This document shows, one piece after another, positions 16,852-24,587 of a stretch of 64,000 nt of DNA (position 1 is its first letter; each line of letters begins with the position of its first letter). Source of the stretch: Streptomyces sp. QL37. Lineage in GTDB: Bacteria; Actinomycetota; Actinomycetes; Streptomycetales; Streptomycetaceae. Where the stretch lies: assembly GCF_002941025.1 (NCBI RefSeq), contig NZ_PTJS01000001.1, positions 2,418,001 through 2,482,000 of the forward strand, given 5' to 3'. The position numbers were made by a program, and so were the translations under genes. The notes under the pieces were generated by a model. That model was not told the DNA's origin. It saw only the letters and a program-made list of their open reading frames with translations, and searched no databases.

Positions 16852-17060
16852 CCGCGCACCCCCGCCCGCTCCCCGGACCGGACCGGCTCACGTGGGACCA
16901 GTCCGCCGGTCGCGCCTGCGTCTACTGCGCACGGCCGCTCACGTCCGGAGCCGTCCACGTCGGCACGATCCGGGATCGTCTCGGCGCGCACGTGCTCGAC
17001 ACCGAGGCCTGGGCCGGGCCCTGTTGCTCGACCACCGCATCCCCTGACTCCGAACGGTAG
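16848..17060 (+). CDS. Small cysteine-containing protein, 70 aa
   Basis: Starts MTAHPRPLPGPDRLTW and contains CVYC and a C-terminal CC, a possible metal site. Translationally coupled to the preceding gene. Its last third lies in the left arm of the fold-back structure that begins at 16965. Function unknown; probably belongs with the methyltransferase gene downstream. Confidence 0.5.
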   Translation: MTAHPRPLPGPDRLTWDQSAGRACVYCARPLTSGAVHVGTIRDRLGAHVLDTEAWAGPCCSTTASPDSER

Positions 17061-17286
17061 AGGAGAACACCATGAACACCCGAGGACACACTCCGCCGGT
17101 GGCGAGCGACGGCAAGCACGGCGGCAGCCCCGTGCTTGCCGTCGCTCGCCACCGGCGGAGTGTGTCCTCGGGTGTTCATGGTGTTCTCCTCTACCGTTCG
17201 GAGTCAGGGGATGCGGTGGTCGAGCAACAGGGCCCGGCCCAGGCCTCGGTGTCGAGCACGTGCGCGCCGAGACGATCCCGGATCGT
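16965..17286. repeat. Fold-back inverted repeat 1 (157-bp arms)
   Basis: Arms 16965-17121 and 17130-17286 are exact reverse complements around an 8-base loop. It is the first of three consecutive fold-backs. A natural palindrome of this length would be unstable in a cell, so an artefact is likely. Confidence 0.85.
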
Positions 17287-18655
17287 CTCGGCGCGCACGT
17301 GCTCGACACCGAGGCCTGGGCCGGGCCCTGTTGCTCGACCACCGCATCCCCTGACTCCGAACGGTAGAGGAGAACACCATGAACACCCGAGGACACACCC
17401 CGCGTTCGGCGAGCTCCTGGACCAAGTCCCGGTAGGTGGGGATCCGTTCTCCTGCGCGCACGTCAGCCTCCGGTCCGGGCGGGGCCGCCCCCGCCGTCCC
17501 CCGACGGGGGCGGCCCCGCCCGGACCGGAGGCTGACGTGCGCGCAGGAGAACGGATCCCCACCTACCGGGACTTGGTCCAGGAGCTCGCCGAACGCGGGG
17601 TGCTCGGACCTCGCTGGCGGCAGGTGTTCGACGCCGTGCCCCGGGAGCGGTTCATCCCCGAGGACATCTGGCGCCAGCTGCCCGACCGGTGCGAGCCGGT
17701 CGTCGGGACGGACGCCCGGCTCGCACTGGTCAACTCCGACGAGCCCGTCGTCATCCAGCTCGACGACGGAGCCGAAGACGGGCCCGGCATCGCGACATCG
17801 TCGAACTCCCAGCCGTCCATGGTCGCCCGGATGCTGGAACTGCTCCATGTCGAGGACGGACACCGGGTGCTGGAGATCGGCACCGCGTCCGGCCACGTGG
17901 CCGCGCTGCTCTCCGAGCGCCTCGGTGAGGATCAGGTCCACAGCATCGAGATCGACCCCGTCCTTGCCCAGCGGGCCGCCGCCGCGCTCGCGGAGGCCGG
18001 GTACCACCCGCACCTGCGCTGCGGTGACGGCGAGGTGCCCTGGCCGGATCTGGGCCCTGTCGACCGGCTGATCTCCACCTGCGCACTCCGGCACGTCCCG
18101 CACGCCCTGGTCGGACAGGTGCGGCCCGGCGGGATCATCGTGGCCCCGCTCGTACGGGACTTCTGGTCCGGAGCCCTGGTCGCGCTGAACGTCCAGGCCG
18201 AGGGGACCGCAATCGGCACGTTCTGCGGCGGGGCGTCCTACATGCCGATGCGTGCTCACCGTGCGGCCGTTCCTCACCCAGTCGACGGGGCGACGGGCCG
18301 GAGCCGCAGTGCGGGACCGGACCCGGCGCAGTTCCTGCGCCTCGGGTTCGCGCTCTACGCCGGGGCCCGACTGCCCGGCGTACGCCTTACGCACGCGGAC
18401 ACCCCGGCCGGTGTCCAGGTCTGGGCGAGCCGCGAGGACGGCGCCGCCGCCGTCGCCGCCACCGAGGAGGAGGTCTGGCAGTACGGGCCCGGGTTCCTGT
18501 GGGAGGAGATCGAACAGACGTGGCTCGAGTACGCGGCACTCGGGCACCCGGAAGCCGACCGGTTCGGGCTGACGGTGACCGACCGGGGCCAGCAGGTCTG
18601 GCTCCGCGACCCGCACGCCGTCATCGAGCCCGCCAGACCCCGGCAGGAAGCGTGA
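17072..18655 (+). CDS. PCMT-like SAM-dependent methyltransferase, N terminus disturbed
   Basis: The frame encodes 527 aa, but about the first 150 residues are read through the fold-back repeats and are probably not real. From about residue 165 it is a protein-L-isoaspartate-methyltransferase-like enzyme: WRQVFDAVPRERFIPEDIW, then the SAM motif VLEIGTASGHVAALLSERLG near 270 and IEIDPVLAQRAAAALAEAGY. A C-terminal extension of about 200 residues is typical of peptide-tailoring O-methyltransferases in Streptomyces. The true start is probably the ATG at 17072 joined directly to sequence near 17505, giving a protein about 140 residues shorter. Small upstream genes may be partners. Confidence 0.65.
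   Translation: MNTRGHTPPVASDGKHGGSPVLAVARHRRSVSSGVHGVLLYRSESGDAVVEQQGPAQASVSSTCAPRRSRIVSARTCSTPRPGPGPVARPPHPLTPNGRGEHHEHPRTHPAFGELLDQVPVGGDPFSCAHVSLRSGRGRPRRPPTGAAPPGPEADVRAGERIPTYRDLVQELAERGVLGPRWRQVFDAVPRERFIPEDIWRQLPDRCEPVVGTDARLALVNSDEPVVIQLDDGAEDGPGIATSSNSQPSMVARMLELLHVEDGHRVLEIGTASGHVAALLSERLGEDQVHSIEIDPVLAQRAAAALAEAGYHPHLRCGDGEVPWPDLGPVDRLISTCALRHVPHALVGQVRPGGIIVAPLVRDFWSGALVALNVQAEGTAIGTFCGGASYMPMRAHRAAVPHPVDGATGRSRSAGPDPAQFLRLGFALYAGARLPGVRLTHADTPAGVQVWASREDGAAAVAATEEEVWQYGPGFLWEEIEQTWLEYAALGHPEADRFGLTVTDRGQQVWLRDPHAVIEPARPRQEA
17160..17398. repeat. Fold-back inverted repeat 2 (119-bp arms)
   Basis: Arms 17160-17278 and 17280-17398 around a single base. The right arm repeats the original direct sequence 16972-17091, so the strand appears to have reversed twice. 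Confidence 0.85.
17396..17602. repeat. Fold-back inverted repeat 3 (98-bp arms)
   Basis: Arms 17396-17493 and 17505-17602 around an 11-base loop. The left arm is a reversed copy of the methyltransferase N-terminal coding sequence; the right arm is the genuine one. Confidence 0.85.
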
Positions 18656-18677
18656 TGCCGGTCAGCGGCCACCGGCC

Positions 18678-19256
18678 TCAGCCGTGCGGAGTGGGCCGGT
18701 AGACGAGCTCCTGGGTGCGGCCGTCGAGCGTCCGGTGCTCGATCAGCTCGAGGTCGAAGTCGGCCGCGCCCCGGAAGACCGGGTCCAGCCCGCTCTGCCC
18801 GGTGATCACGGGGAAGAGCGTCACCTGGACGCGGTCGACCAGGCCGGCGGCCATCAGCGCCCGGTTCATCGACAGGCTGCCGTGGGACCGCAACGGCACG
18901 TCGGACTCCTTCTTGAGCCGGGCGACGACGTCGACGGCGTCGCCGCTCGCGAGGGTCGCGTCCGGCCAGTCGAGGGGCCCCTCCAGCGTGGTGGACACCA
19001 CCGTTGCCGGGAGGCTCCTCATCCGTGTGACCCACGGGTCACGCACATCGGACACCTCGTCGCTCGACGCCAGCATCTGCGCGAACGCGCGATACGTATT
19101 GGCCCCGAAGACCATCCGCTGCTCCTCGCGGTACAGGCCGAGGCGGCGGTCGAGGAGCTCGGGGCCCTGCTTGCCCCAGTAGCCGGTCCAGTCGCCGCCG
19201 GCGGCACCGAAGCCGTCGAGGCTGGAAAACACATCGAATGTGTAGGTGGCGGCCAT
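18678..19256 (-). CDS. Dihydrofolate reductase / RibD C-terminal family protein
   Basis: A 192-aa single-domain protein with the family start (YTFDVFSSLDGFGAAGGDW) and the FGANTYRAF block near residue 50, then SLSMNRALMAAGLVDRVQVT near 128 and FPVITGQSGLDPVF. These are NADPH-dependent reductases related to RibD; the substrate of stand-alone members is unknown. It converges with the methyltransferase gene, 22 bases apart. Confidence 0.85.
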   Translation of the reverse strand: MAATYTFDVFSSLDGFGAAGGDWTGYWGKQGPELLDRRLGLYREEQRMVFGANTYRAFAQMLASSDEVSDVRDPWVTRMRSLPATVVSTTLEGPLDWPDATLASGDAVDVVARLKKESDVPLRSHGSLSMNRALMAAGLVDRVQVTLFPVITGQSGLDPVFRGAADFDLELIEHRTLDGRTQELVYRPTPHG

Positions 19257-19565
19257 GGTGCTCTCCTAGGCTGCGATGGGTCCCGTATGTGGATGAAGAC
19301 CGGAAAACACGGTGAAACTCATCGCTGCCGGGCGCCTGCCCCCCGGAGACGACCGCCCCGGGTGCGGCCCCGGTAACTGGTGCCACAGCCGGGAAGGGGT
19401 GAAGGTCAGCGCGATCGGCGACGCGGTGGGCGGAAAGAGGGCGCCCGGAAACACCGATTCACCGGTCTACCTGCTCTTCCCGTGCTCGGGACGGGAGCCG
19501 AACCGAGGTTCTGACCGACGGTTCGAACGGCCGCCTTCCGCCTCGTACGCCCGGTGATCCGCCTG
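19257..19565. other. Intergenic, no gene recognised
   Basis: About 310 bases between two leftward genes. A plus-strand open frame across it looks non-coding (no ribosome site, arginine/proline-rich). I see no hairpin or repeat worth calling. Confidence 0.5.
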
Positions 19566-19811
19566 TCACGGACTCTCGGTGAAGCGGACGGACCAGGCGT
19601 AGCCACTCAAGCTGTCGTGCGGAACCCGCCGGACCTCCCTGACCTGGCAACTGTCGTGGGCGTACTTGAGGGCGAAGCGGTCGTGGCGCTGCTTGTCGGT
19701 GAGGTCCTCCATGGACAGAGGCGCTCCGACCACGAGATCTTCGTGAACGACTTCGTCCGTGGCGGCCCCGTTCGAGCAGGCCGAGCAATGATGCGTTTTC
19801 GGTAGGGCCAT
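19566..19811 (-). CDS. Hypothetical small protein, 81 aa
   Basis: A short acidic, soluble protein with CSAC near the N terminus and an LTDKQRHDRFALKYAHDSCQ segment. No family recognised. It is supported by codon pattern rather than known relatives. Confidence 0.45.
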   Translation of the reverse strand: MALPKTHHCSACSNGAATDEVVHEDLVVGAPLSMEDLTDKQRHDRFALKYAHDSCQVREVRRVPHDSLSGYAWSVRFTESP

Positions 19812-19920
19812 GCGTTCAGTGTGCTCCTACCCCAGTGCCCCTGGCACTCGGAGCGCCTACGGGAGCCGAAGGGCGGGACGGAGAGATTCCGGACGGAGGA
19901 CCCTCGTGACAGATGGATCC

Positions 19921-20463
19921 TCAACGCCACGCGTGGCGGACCTTCAACCGCCCGAACCCCATGGTTCCGGAGATCCGGATTTCCGGCCCACCGGGGCGCG
20001 AGCGCCGCGTGGTCCTGTAACGCGAGTCCTTCCACCCGGTGTCCAGACCCTCGATGTCGACGATCGCGTCGCGGGGCAACGTGATCCTGGCCCGTCCGGT
20101 GCCGAGCTGCAGCTCGATGTCGACCACGGCGTGCTCGATGACCGCCCGGGACAGGTCCAGGTGCACCCTCCCGAACGCGGACTCGACCTTCAGACGCCGG
20201 GGCACCCGCCATACGCCACGCCGCCGGATCCGTCCGCCGGCGACGGCGATCGTGGACGCGGTGTCCGCCTTCTCCGCCGGGAGGGCGGACAGGGCCGACA
20301 CGAGCTCCCTGCGCGACGTGACGGTGAGCACCTGGTGGAGGCGTTCGTCCAAATCCTCGTGCGAGATGTGGCCTTCGGCATACGCCTCCTGCAGGCGCCG
20401 CACGGCCGTCTCACGTTCGTCATCGCTGATCAGTGGCAGCCGGTCTTCCGGCATAGCGGTCAC
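19921..20463 (-). CDS. DUF1707 domain protein with LiaF-like C terminus
   Basis: A 180-aa protein. The DUF1707 domain occupies residues 8-60 (ISDDERETAVRRLQEAYAEG, then the conserved DLDERLHQVLTVTSRREL). It is followed by a beta-rich cell-wall-active-antibiotics-response-like domain (VDIELQLGTGRARITLPRD). Such proteins are linked to envelope stress responses but no membrane segment is present here. Start GTG at 20463 or ATG at 20454. Confidence 0.8.
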   Translation of the reverse strand: MTAMPEDRLPLISDDERETAVRRLQEAYAEGHISHEDLDERLHQVLTVTSRRELVSALSALPAEKADTASTIAVAGGRIRRRGVWRVPRRLKVESAFGRVHLDLSRAVIEHAVVDIELQLGTGRARITLPRDAIVDIEGLDTGWKDSRYRTTRRSRPGGPEIRISGTMGFGRLKVRHAWR

Positions 20464-20561
20464 CGTTGCACTCTACTGCCGTGCCGGCGATGCGAACGGG
20501 CCGAAGTCTCATCCCTTCCGGGAGGGGCGGAATGGCCGCGCCATATGGCTCGGCGGGGGCC

Positions 20562-20756
20562 ATGTCCGATCGCGACTGGTACGGCGACCGCGAGTACTGC
20601 GAAGCAGACCGACAGGCCGAACGCGCAACTCGGTTCGGCTGGGCGGCGATTGCCGGAACGGCAGGAGCACCGGGCTGCGCGCTCGTCCTCCTGCTCGCGC
20701 TCTGCGTCATCGCAGCCGCGGCGTGCCTGTGCGCCGTGGTGGCTGTGGACTACTGA
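20562..20756 (+). CDS. Small membrane protein, 64 aa
   Basis: Starts MSDRDWYGDREYCEADRQ and ends in one cysteine-containing membrane helix (LVLLLALCVIAAAACLCAVV). An earlier in-frame start at 20532 is possible. Unknown function and modest coding evidence. Confidence 0.4.
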   Translation: MSDRDWYGDREYCEADRQAERATRFGWAAIAGTAGAPGCALVLLLALCVIAAAACLCAVVAVDY

Positions 20757-21114
20757 ACTCCGCCTGCCGGATCGGCATCACACCGGCGCATCAAGCCCGT
20801 TGTCAGTGCGAGCCTTTATGGTTTCAATCGCGCGGTCGGCTTCCGGGGGTTCCAGCTCTGGAAGGAATGGCTGCATCCCCGGCCTGTCTGGGGGCGGCCC
20901 GGAGAATCGTCCGGGACCTAACCGACGGCCGGGCTTCGTCGATGGCCAACAGATGACCTGCCAGAGCCGACCGCGCACCACTCCCCCTCACATCATCCGA
21001 CCCGAGGCGTATGAGCCACGCGCGACGTGAGCACCACCCGCTGGACCCGTTCGTCGATCCGCGTCGCGGCGCGATGCCTGGCTCTGGCGGACCGGGTGGG
21101 ACAAGCTGCGGCAC
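20757..21114. other. Intergenic, no gene recognised
   Basis: About 360 bases. Several frames are open but none shows a family, ribosome site or consistent codon bias. The promoter of the gene at 21115 should lie at the right end. Confidence 0.5.
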
Positions 21115-21594
21115 ATGAACTGGATGCCCCTGCTCTCCACACTGGCCGGTGCCGTCATCGGCATCTCGGCAACTCTGATCGCGGATCGTAACCGGTGGCG
21201 GCGAGAGGAGGCCAGGCACGCACTGGAACTACGGCGCGAGGTGTACAGCGAGTTCGTCTCCGCCCTCAAAACCGCGGGTGAAGAGATCCGCGCCGTCGCT
21301 TTGGGTGATCACATGTCCGACTCGGCGCGTGACGCAGCCGTGCGGGAAGCCTTCCGTGGCACCGGTATCTACACGACGAGTGAACGCCTCTGGCTCGTGG
21401 GCCCGCCCCAGGTCGTGGCGGCGGGGAACGAGGCGTTCCACAGCTGGCGCACGATACGTGACGCCTACGCCCGGGGTATGGCTGTCGGATCCGCCGAGGA
21501 AACGCCCCTCATCGCGCAACGGCGCACGGCCATGGCTCGGATGCGTCGTCTCATGCGTGAGGATCTCGGCATCGGGCCCCTCGAGATCGAGTGA
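21115..21594 (+). CDS. Membrane-anchored coiled-coil protein, paralogue of 6919-7431
   Basis: A 159-aa protein with an N-terminal membrane segment (LLSTLAGAVIGISATLIA), then charged helices and a closing RMRRLMREDLGIGP motif that matches the end of the protein at 6919-7431. Function unknown. It is the last chromosomal gene before the tRNA fragment. Confidence 0.65.
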   Translation: MNWMPLLSTLAGAVIGISATLIADRNRWRREEARHALELRREVYSEFVSALKTAGEEIRAVALGDHMSDSARDAAVREAFRGTGIYTTSERLWLVGPPQVVAAGNEAFHSWRTIRDAYARGMAVGSAEETPLIAQRRTAMARMRRLMREDLGIGPLEIE

Positions 21595-21684
21595 GAATCC
21601 CACTGGCTGAGCCCCCGCTGGTGCGGAAGGCCGGCCACGCTGCTCATCATGGACGGCCCCGGGTCCCGCAGCTCAGGAACGAAC

Positions 21685-21725
21685 AAGGCCCAGGCCCCCG
21701 GTTCTGCACCGGTGACCTGGGCCTT
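21685..21725 (-). terminator. Terminator beyond the tRNA 3' end
   Basis: AAGGCCCAGG at 21685-21694 pairs with CCTGGGCCTT at 21716-21725. It is 15 bases beyond the CCA end of the tRNA fragment on the minus strand and is presumably the terminator of the original tRNA gene. Confidence 0.65.
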
Positions 21726-21740
21726 CATCGTGCTACCTAC

Positions 21741-21789
21741 TGGTGGGCGCGGACGGTTTCGAACCGCCGACATCTGCTTTGTAAGAGCA
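21741..21789 (-). other. attL: displaced 3' fragment of tRNA-Val(UAC)
   Basis: On the minus strand this reads as the 3' half of a tRNA: anticodon loop CTTACAA (anticodon UAC), variable loop, a T arm with loop TTCGAAA closed by five pairs (one G-T), the 3' acceptor strand and an encoded CCA. Upstream of the anticodon stem the sequence no longer fits a tRNA. This is what is left at the integrase-proximal junction when a phage inserts into a tRNA 3' end and restores the gene at the other junction. The crossover lies within this segment. Confidence 0.75.
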
Positions 21790-21809
21790 TCCGTCGAATA
21801 GCCTTGGGA

Positions 21810-21900
21810 ACTCCGAGACTTTCCGAGAACTTCCGAGACTCGCGAACTACTCCGAGCCTCTCACAATCCGGGAACTTCCGAGAACTTCCGAGACCCTCCG
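21810..21900. repeat. Tandem ACTTCCGAGA repeats beside attL
   Basis: Exact copies at 21829-21838, 21874-21883 and 21884-21893, with near copies at 21810 and 21818. The last pair is tandem with a 10-bp period. Position between the crossover site and the integrase suits arm-type binding sites for integrase or excisionase. A 22-bp block (21872-21893) recurs inverted at 24166-24187. Confidence 0.6.
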
Positions 21901-21927
21901 AGGGGGGTTTGTGGACTCCCTGTGGAC

Positions 21928-23223
21928 TCAGGCGGATTCTTGGTCCGGAACAACCCGGAGTCCACTACGGCTGCTAAGCGCCGCCCGCACGTTCTCCCGC
22001 GCACCCTCACTCTCGTGCGTGTAGACCCACGTCACCCGGCCGCCACGCTCCTGCCCCAGCACCGACTGCGTGTCCTTCTCGGAGATGCCGGCATGGTGCA
22101 GGACGGACGTCACCCGGTGCCGGTACTCGTAGATCCGCGGCCACCACTCGACGTGCCCGGTCTCCGGGTTGACCACCTCGCGCGCCACCCCGGCCTGCTT
22201 GATGGCTGTCCGCCAGGGCCGCTTCGACATGTTGTTGGCGTTCAGCGCCTGCCCTCGCGGGCCGCGGAACACCAGCTCGTCCACAGCCAGGTCGTACCCG
22301 TCCCCGATTCGGGAGCGAGTCGCGTGCGGCTTCCACTTCTCCTTCATGGACTGGATCGCCCCGAACGCAGTCGGGGTGAGGGGCACCGTACGGAACCCGG
22401 CCTTCGTTTTCGGCGCGGCCTGCCGACGAAGCTTGCCCTTGTCGAGAACGAGGATCTCCTTGATGTGGACGAGCATCTCCTCCTCGTCCACGCAGTGCAG
22501 CCGGAGACCGGCGTACTCCCCCGGCCTCATGCCGGTCTCGTGAGCGAAGTCCCGGAGGATCACCTGGTAGTAGGCGGGCAGCGCAGCGTGGATGAGCGCG
22601 TATTGCGCCTCCGTTGGTGGCTTCAGGTCATCGGGGTGCTTCTCGACCCGGGGGGTGGTGATCTCCAGATGGAGTGCCGGGTTGACGGAGATCCGCTCCC
22701 CGTCCTTGATGGCCGCGTCAAGCAGAGCGGTGAGCAGTTCCTTGCACCGCTTCTGGCTCTCGTGCCCCTTCACGTCCCGGCTGAGCCACCGCTGGAGCTC
22801 CATGTACTCCAGGTCGATGAGCCGGTACCCGCCCCACTTCTTCTCGATGTGGGTCTTCCATACCCCGACCTTCCGGTTCCGGGTAGTGACGCGCCCCTTC
22901 TTCTCCTGGACTTCCCACCACTCCGCCCACCATTCGGCGAGGGTGATCTTTCCGCGCTTCGGATCCCGGTATGTACGGTCCCGGACTGCGGTCCGGATCT
23001 TGTCGAGAAAGGCGTCAGCCCCCTCGTCGCCCGTCTTCTTCTTGAAGTTCCGGGCGGTCTGCTTCCCGGTGGGGTCCCGGTAGCGGGCCTGCCAGCTGCC
23101 GATGCAGTCGCGCCGGGCCTTCCGCTCTCCGTGTTCTGCCGGCGGATACTCCGCGATGCACTCCGGGCATCCGCATTTCTTCGTTCGGATCTGGCGTGGG
23201 TTGTTGACTGGCTTACGCGCCAT
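21928..23223 (-). CDS. int: Phage tyrosine integrase
   Basis: A 431-aa tyrosine recombinase that would join attP and attB at the tRNA-Val gene. An N-terminal arm-binding region with a CGCPEC pair is followed by a SAM-like core-binding domain (residues 90-190) and the catalytic domain. The first catalytic Arg is in ETGMRPGEYAGLRL near 233, box II reads YEYRHRVTS near 366, and the nucleophile Tyr is in RVTWVYTHE near 402. Box II lacks the usual leading His and the LGH motif reads LGQ, so it is a divergent member, but the frame is intact. It ends 139 bases from the tRNA fragment and overlaps the upstream 82-aa gene. Confidence 0.93.
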   Translation of the reverse strand: MARKPVNNPRQIRTKKCGCPECIAEYPPAEHGERKARRDCIGSWQARYRDPTGKQTARNFKKKTGDEGADAFLDKIRTAVRDRTYRDPKRGKITLAEWWAEWWEVQEKKGRVTTRNRKVGVWKTHIEKKWGGYRLIDLEYMELQRWLSRDVKGHESQKRCKELLTALLDAAIKDGERISVNPALHLEITTPRVEKHPDDLKPPTEAQYALIHAALPAYYQVILRDFAHETGMRPGEYAGLRLHCVDEEEMLVHIKEILVLDKGKLRRQAAPKTKAGFRTVPLTPTAFGAIQSMKEKWKPHATRSRIGDGYDLAVDELVFRGPRGQALNANNMSKRPWRTAIKQAGVAREVVNPETGHVEWWPRIYEYRHRVTSVLHHAGISEKDTQSVLGQERGGRVTWVYTHESEGARENVRAALSSRSGLRVVPDQESA

Positions 23224-23461
23224 GACTCACCGCCTGCTCTCCCGTCCTCTGCTGGGGAATTCGGGGAGTCAGGTCGAGCGGCTCCCCGCAGAAGCAGACT
23301 GCACCGAAACGGGGCTGCGGCACTGCCAGTTCGGTGAGAATCGCCCGCGCGGCGATGACGGTGTGTGCCGAATCCAGGCCGGGGGGCAGAGCGATCGTCT
23401 GAGTACCGGCGTCGAACGGCGGTACGGACCCGATCGGAGCGAAGCTGACGCGCATGCACAT
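23213..23461 (-). CDS. Small protein overlapping the integrase start
   Basis: An 82-aa protein (MRVSFAPIGSVPPFDAGTQT start; central HTVIAARAILTELAVPQPRF; CFCGEPLD near the end). Its last 11 bases overlap the integrase start, so the two are probably coupled. It lies where an excisionase might be expected, but no DNA-binding motif is clear. Function unknown. Confidence 0.55.
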   Translation of the reverse strand: MCMRVSFAPIGSVPPFDAGTQTIALPPGLDSAHTVIAARAILTELAVPQPRFGAVCFCGEPLDLTPRIPQQRTGEQAVSHGA

Positions 23462-23478
23462 GTGAAACCCCCGTGAAC

Positions 23479-23501
23479 GCAGGTAGGACTGGGAACCTGC
23501 G
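23479..23501 (-). terminator. Short hairpin downstream of the repressor gene
   Basis: CGCAGGT (23479-23485) pairs with ACCTGCG (23495-23501). It could end the repressor transcript or form part of the integrase leader. Only seven pairs, so low confidence. Confidence 0.3.
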
Positions 23502-23552
23502 ACCGAAGGGGGAGGGCATCGGCCGTCGAACGACCGTACCTCTAGATGGTGG

Positions 23553-23580
23553 AATATGCGACTACTGAGACGGAAGTTGA
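23553..23580 (-). promoter_or_regulatory. Possible integrase promoter
   Basis: On the minus strand TCAACT (complement of 23575-23580) is followed after 16 bases by CATATT (complement of 23553-23558), about 90 bases before the 82-aa gene. An unusually AT-rich patch for this DNA. Confidence 0.3.
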
Positions 23581-23625
23581 CGACCTGTCATGCACAGGGA
23601 GTGACGGGCTCCATTTAGCTGAGAC

Positions 23626-23994
23626 TCACGACAACGCGGAACGGTTGTGCTCGTTCAGCGCACGGAGTTCGAGCTCCTTGATTTCCTGCTGCTCAGCGGT
23701 AAGGCCCCGGAAAAGTTCGAGGAGACGCTCTTCGGCAGCGGGGCTGAGGGGGCCGGGAGTTTTCCGGCCGGCGGCCGCGAAGATCTGGTCTTCGGTGAAC
23801 TTCGGGTACCTGGCGGCAAGCTTGTGCAGGGCCTCCGGACGGGGCTGCCGCTTGCGGTGGACCCAGGTGTTGACCGTAGACACGGACACCCCAATAGCCG
23901 ACGCGATCGCGCTGTCGTTCACGCCGTACTCGTCTTTCAGGCGCGCGAGCAGCTGCGCGAAGTCTTCGGTGGGGGTCGCATCCTCGTTAGCCAC
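23626..23994 (-). CDS. HTH repressor-like protein
   Basis: A 122-aa protein with an N-terminal HTH at about residues 12-45 (NDSAIASAIGVSVSTVNTWV, followed by the basic HRKRQPRP) and a helical C-terminal part. It is encoded opposite the early operon, next to the integrase, the classic place for a phage lysogeny repressor. A palindrome 24 bases upstream of its start could be its own operator. No C-terminal protease domain of the LexA/CI type is visible, so inactivation would not use self-cleavage. Confidence 0.75.
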   Translation of the reverse strand: MANEDATPTEDFAQLLARLKDEYGVNDSAIASAIGVSVSTVNTWVHRKRQPRPEALHKLAARYPKFTEDQIFAAAGRKTPGPLSPAAEERLLELFRGLTAEQQEIKELELRALNEHNRSALS

Positions 23995-24018
23995 GGGCCC
24001 AAGGGTGCCCGCACCTCT

Positions 24019-24041
24019 CTACTTTTCGCAAGTAAAAGTAG
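24019..24041. promoter_or_regulatory. Palindromic operator upstream of the repressor
   Basis: CTACTTTT at 24019-24026 and AAAAGTAG at 24034-24041 form a perfect 8-bp inverted repeat around CGCAAGT, just upstream of the repressor start. The AT-rich arms stand out in this GC-rich DNA. Probably an operator for the repressor or its antagonist. Confidence 0.55.
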
Positions 24042-24165
24042 AACCATGGCGGGTATTGGTGCAACGCGTAACCTCCCCGTCACGCGCCGGTATCACGCGC
24101 CGGACCGCTGGCATATGCACACACCATAGAACAACCGTTCGAAGATCGGTACCCACCCCCAGAGA

Positions 24166-24187
24166 TCTCGGAAGTTCTCGGAAGTTC
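24166..24187. repeat. Inverted copy of the attL tandem repeat
   Basis: TCTCGGAAGT twice in tandem (24166-24175, 24176-24185). The full 22 bases are the exact reverse complement of 21872-21893. It lies directly before the TTGACA box of the rightward early promoter region. Confidence 0.7.
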
Positions 24188-24190
24188 TCG

Positions 24191-24234
24191 TTGACACGGC
24201 TGCGACTGCGACTGCGACTGTAGAACTGTCGCAG
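24191..24234 (+). promoter_or_regulatory. Early promoter/operator region
   Basis: A consensus TTGACA at 24191-24196 is followed by three CTGCGA hexamers in a row (from 24200). The last one forms an inverted repeat (CTGCGAC 24212-24218 with GTCGCAG 24228-24234). A -10 box is not certain; TAGAAC at 24221 is too far for standard spacing. Likely start of the early operon and site of phage regulators. Confidence 0.45.
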
Positions 24235-24281
24235 CACCTCACACCGAGGAGCTCACCACACCGAACAGCCCGAGGTACCCA

Positions 24282-24587
24282 ATGCCAAAGGTGACCCGCA
24301 CCGACGAAGGCAAGCCGCTCCGCGACGCACTTGCGCAGCAGCACCTGACCCTCGACGAACTCTCCGAGAAGACCAAGCAGGTCGACCCGGACGGGCGGGG
24401 AGTGAGCCCGGCAACCATCGCCCGACTCACCGGCCGAGGCACCACCGCCCGGGAACGCACCGAACTCCGCACCGCATGGCTCATCACCGAAGCACTCGAT
24501 GACCGCATGCACCGCCTGTTCAGTCGCATGCCCTCACATTCGACCGCGACAGTAGAAAGGTCAAGCTCCGATGCCGAAGAAGACTGA
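24282..24587 (+). CDS. Early HTH protein (Cro-like position)
   Basis: A 101-aa basic protein with an XRE-like HTH (LRDALAQQHLTLDELSEKTK, then VSPATIARLTGRG) and a helical tail. It is the first rightward gene after the control region, the place of a Cro-type or early regulator. Overlaps the next gene by 17 bases. Confidence 0.65.
   Translation: MPKVTRTDEGKPLRDALAQQHLTLDELSEKTKQVDPDGRGVSPATIARLTGRGTTARERTELRTAWLITEALDDRMHRLFSRMPSHSTATVERSSSDAEED

Noticed and set aside
21591..21977. Plus-strand frame across the tRNA fragment
   Set aside because: Reads through the tRNA complement and att repeats, a frequent false prediction.
23213..23461. Calling the 82-aa gene an excisionase
   Set aside because: Position fits, but there is no HTH or wing motif; the protein at 24571 is a better excisionase candidate.
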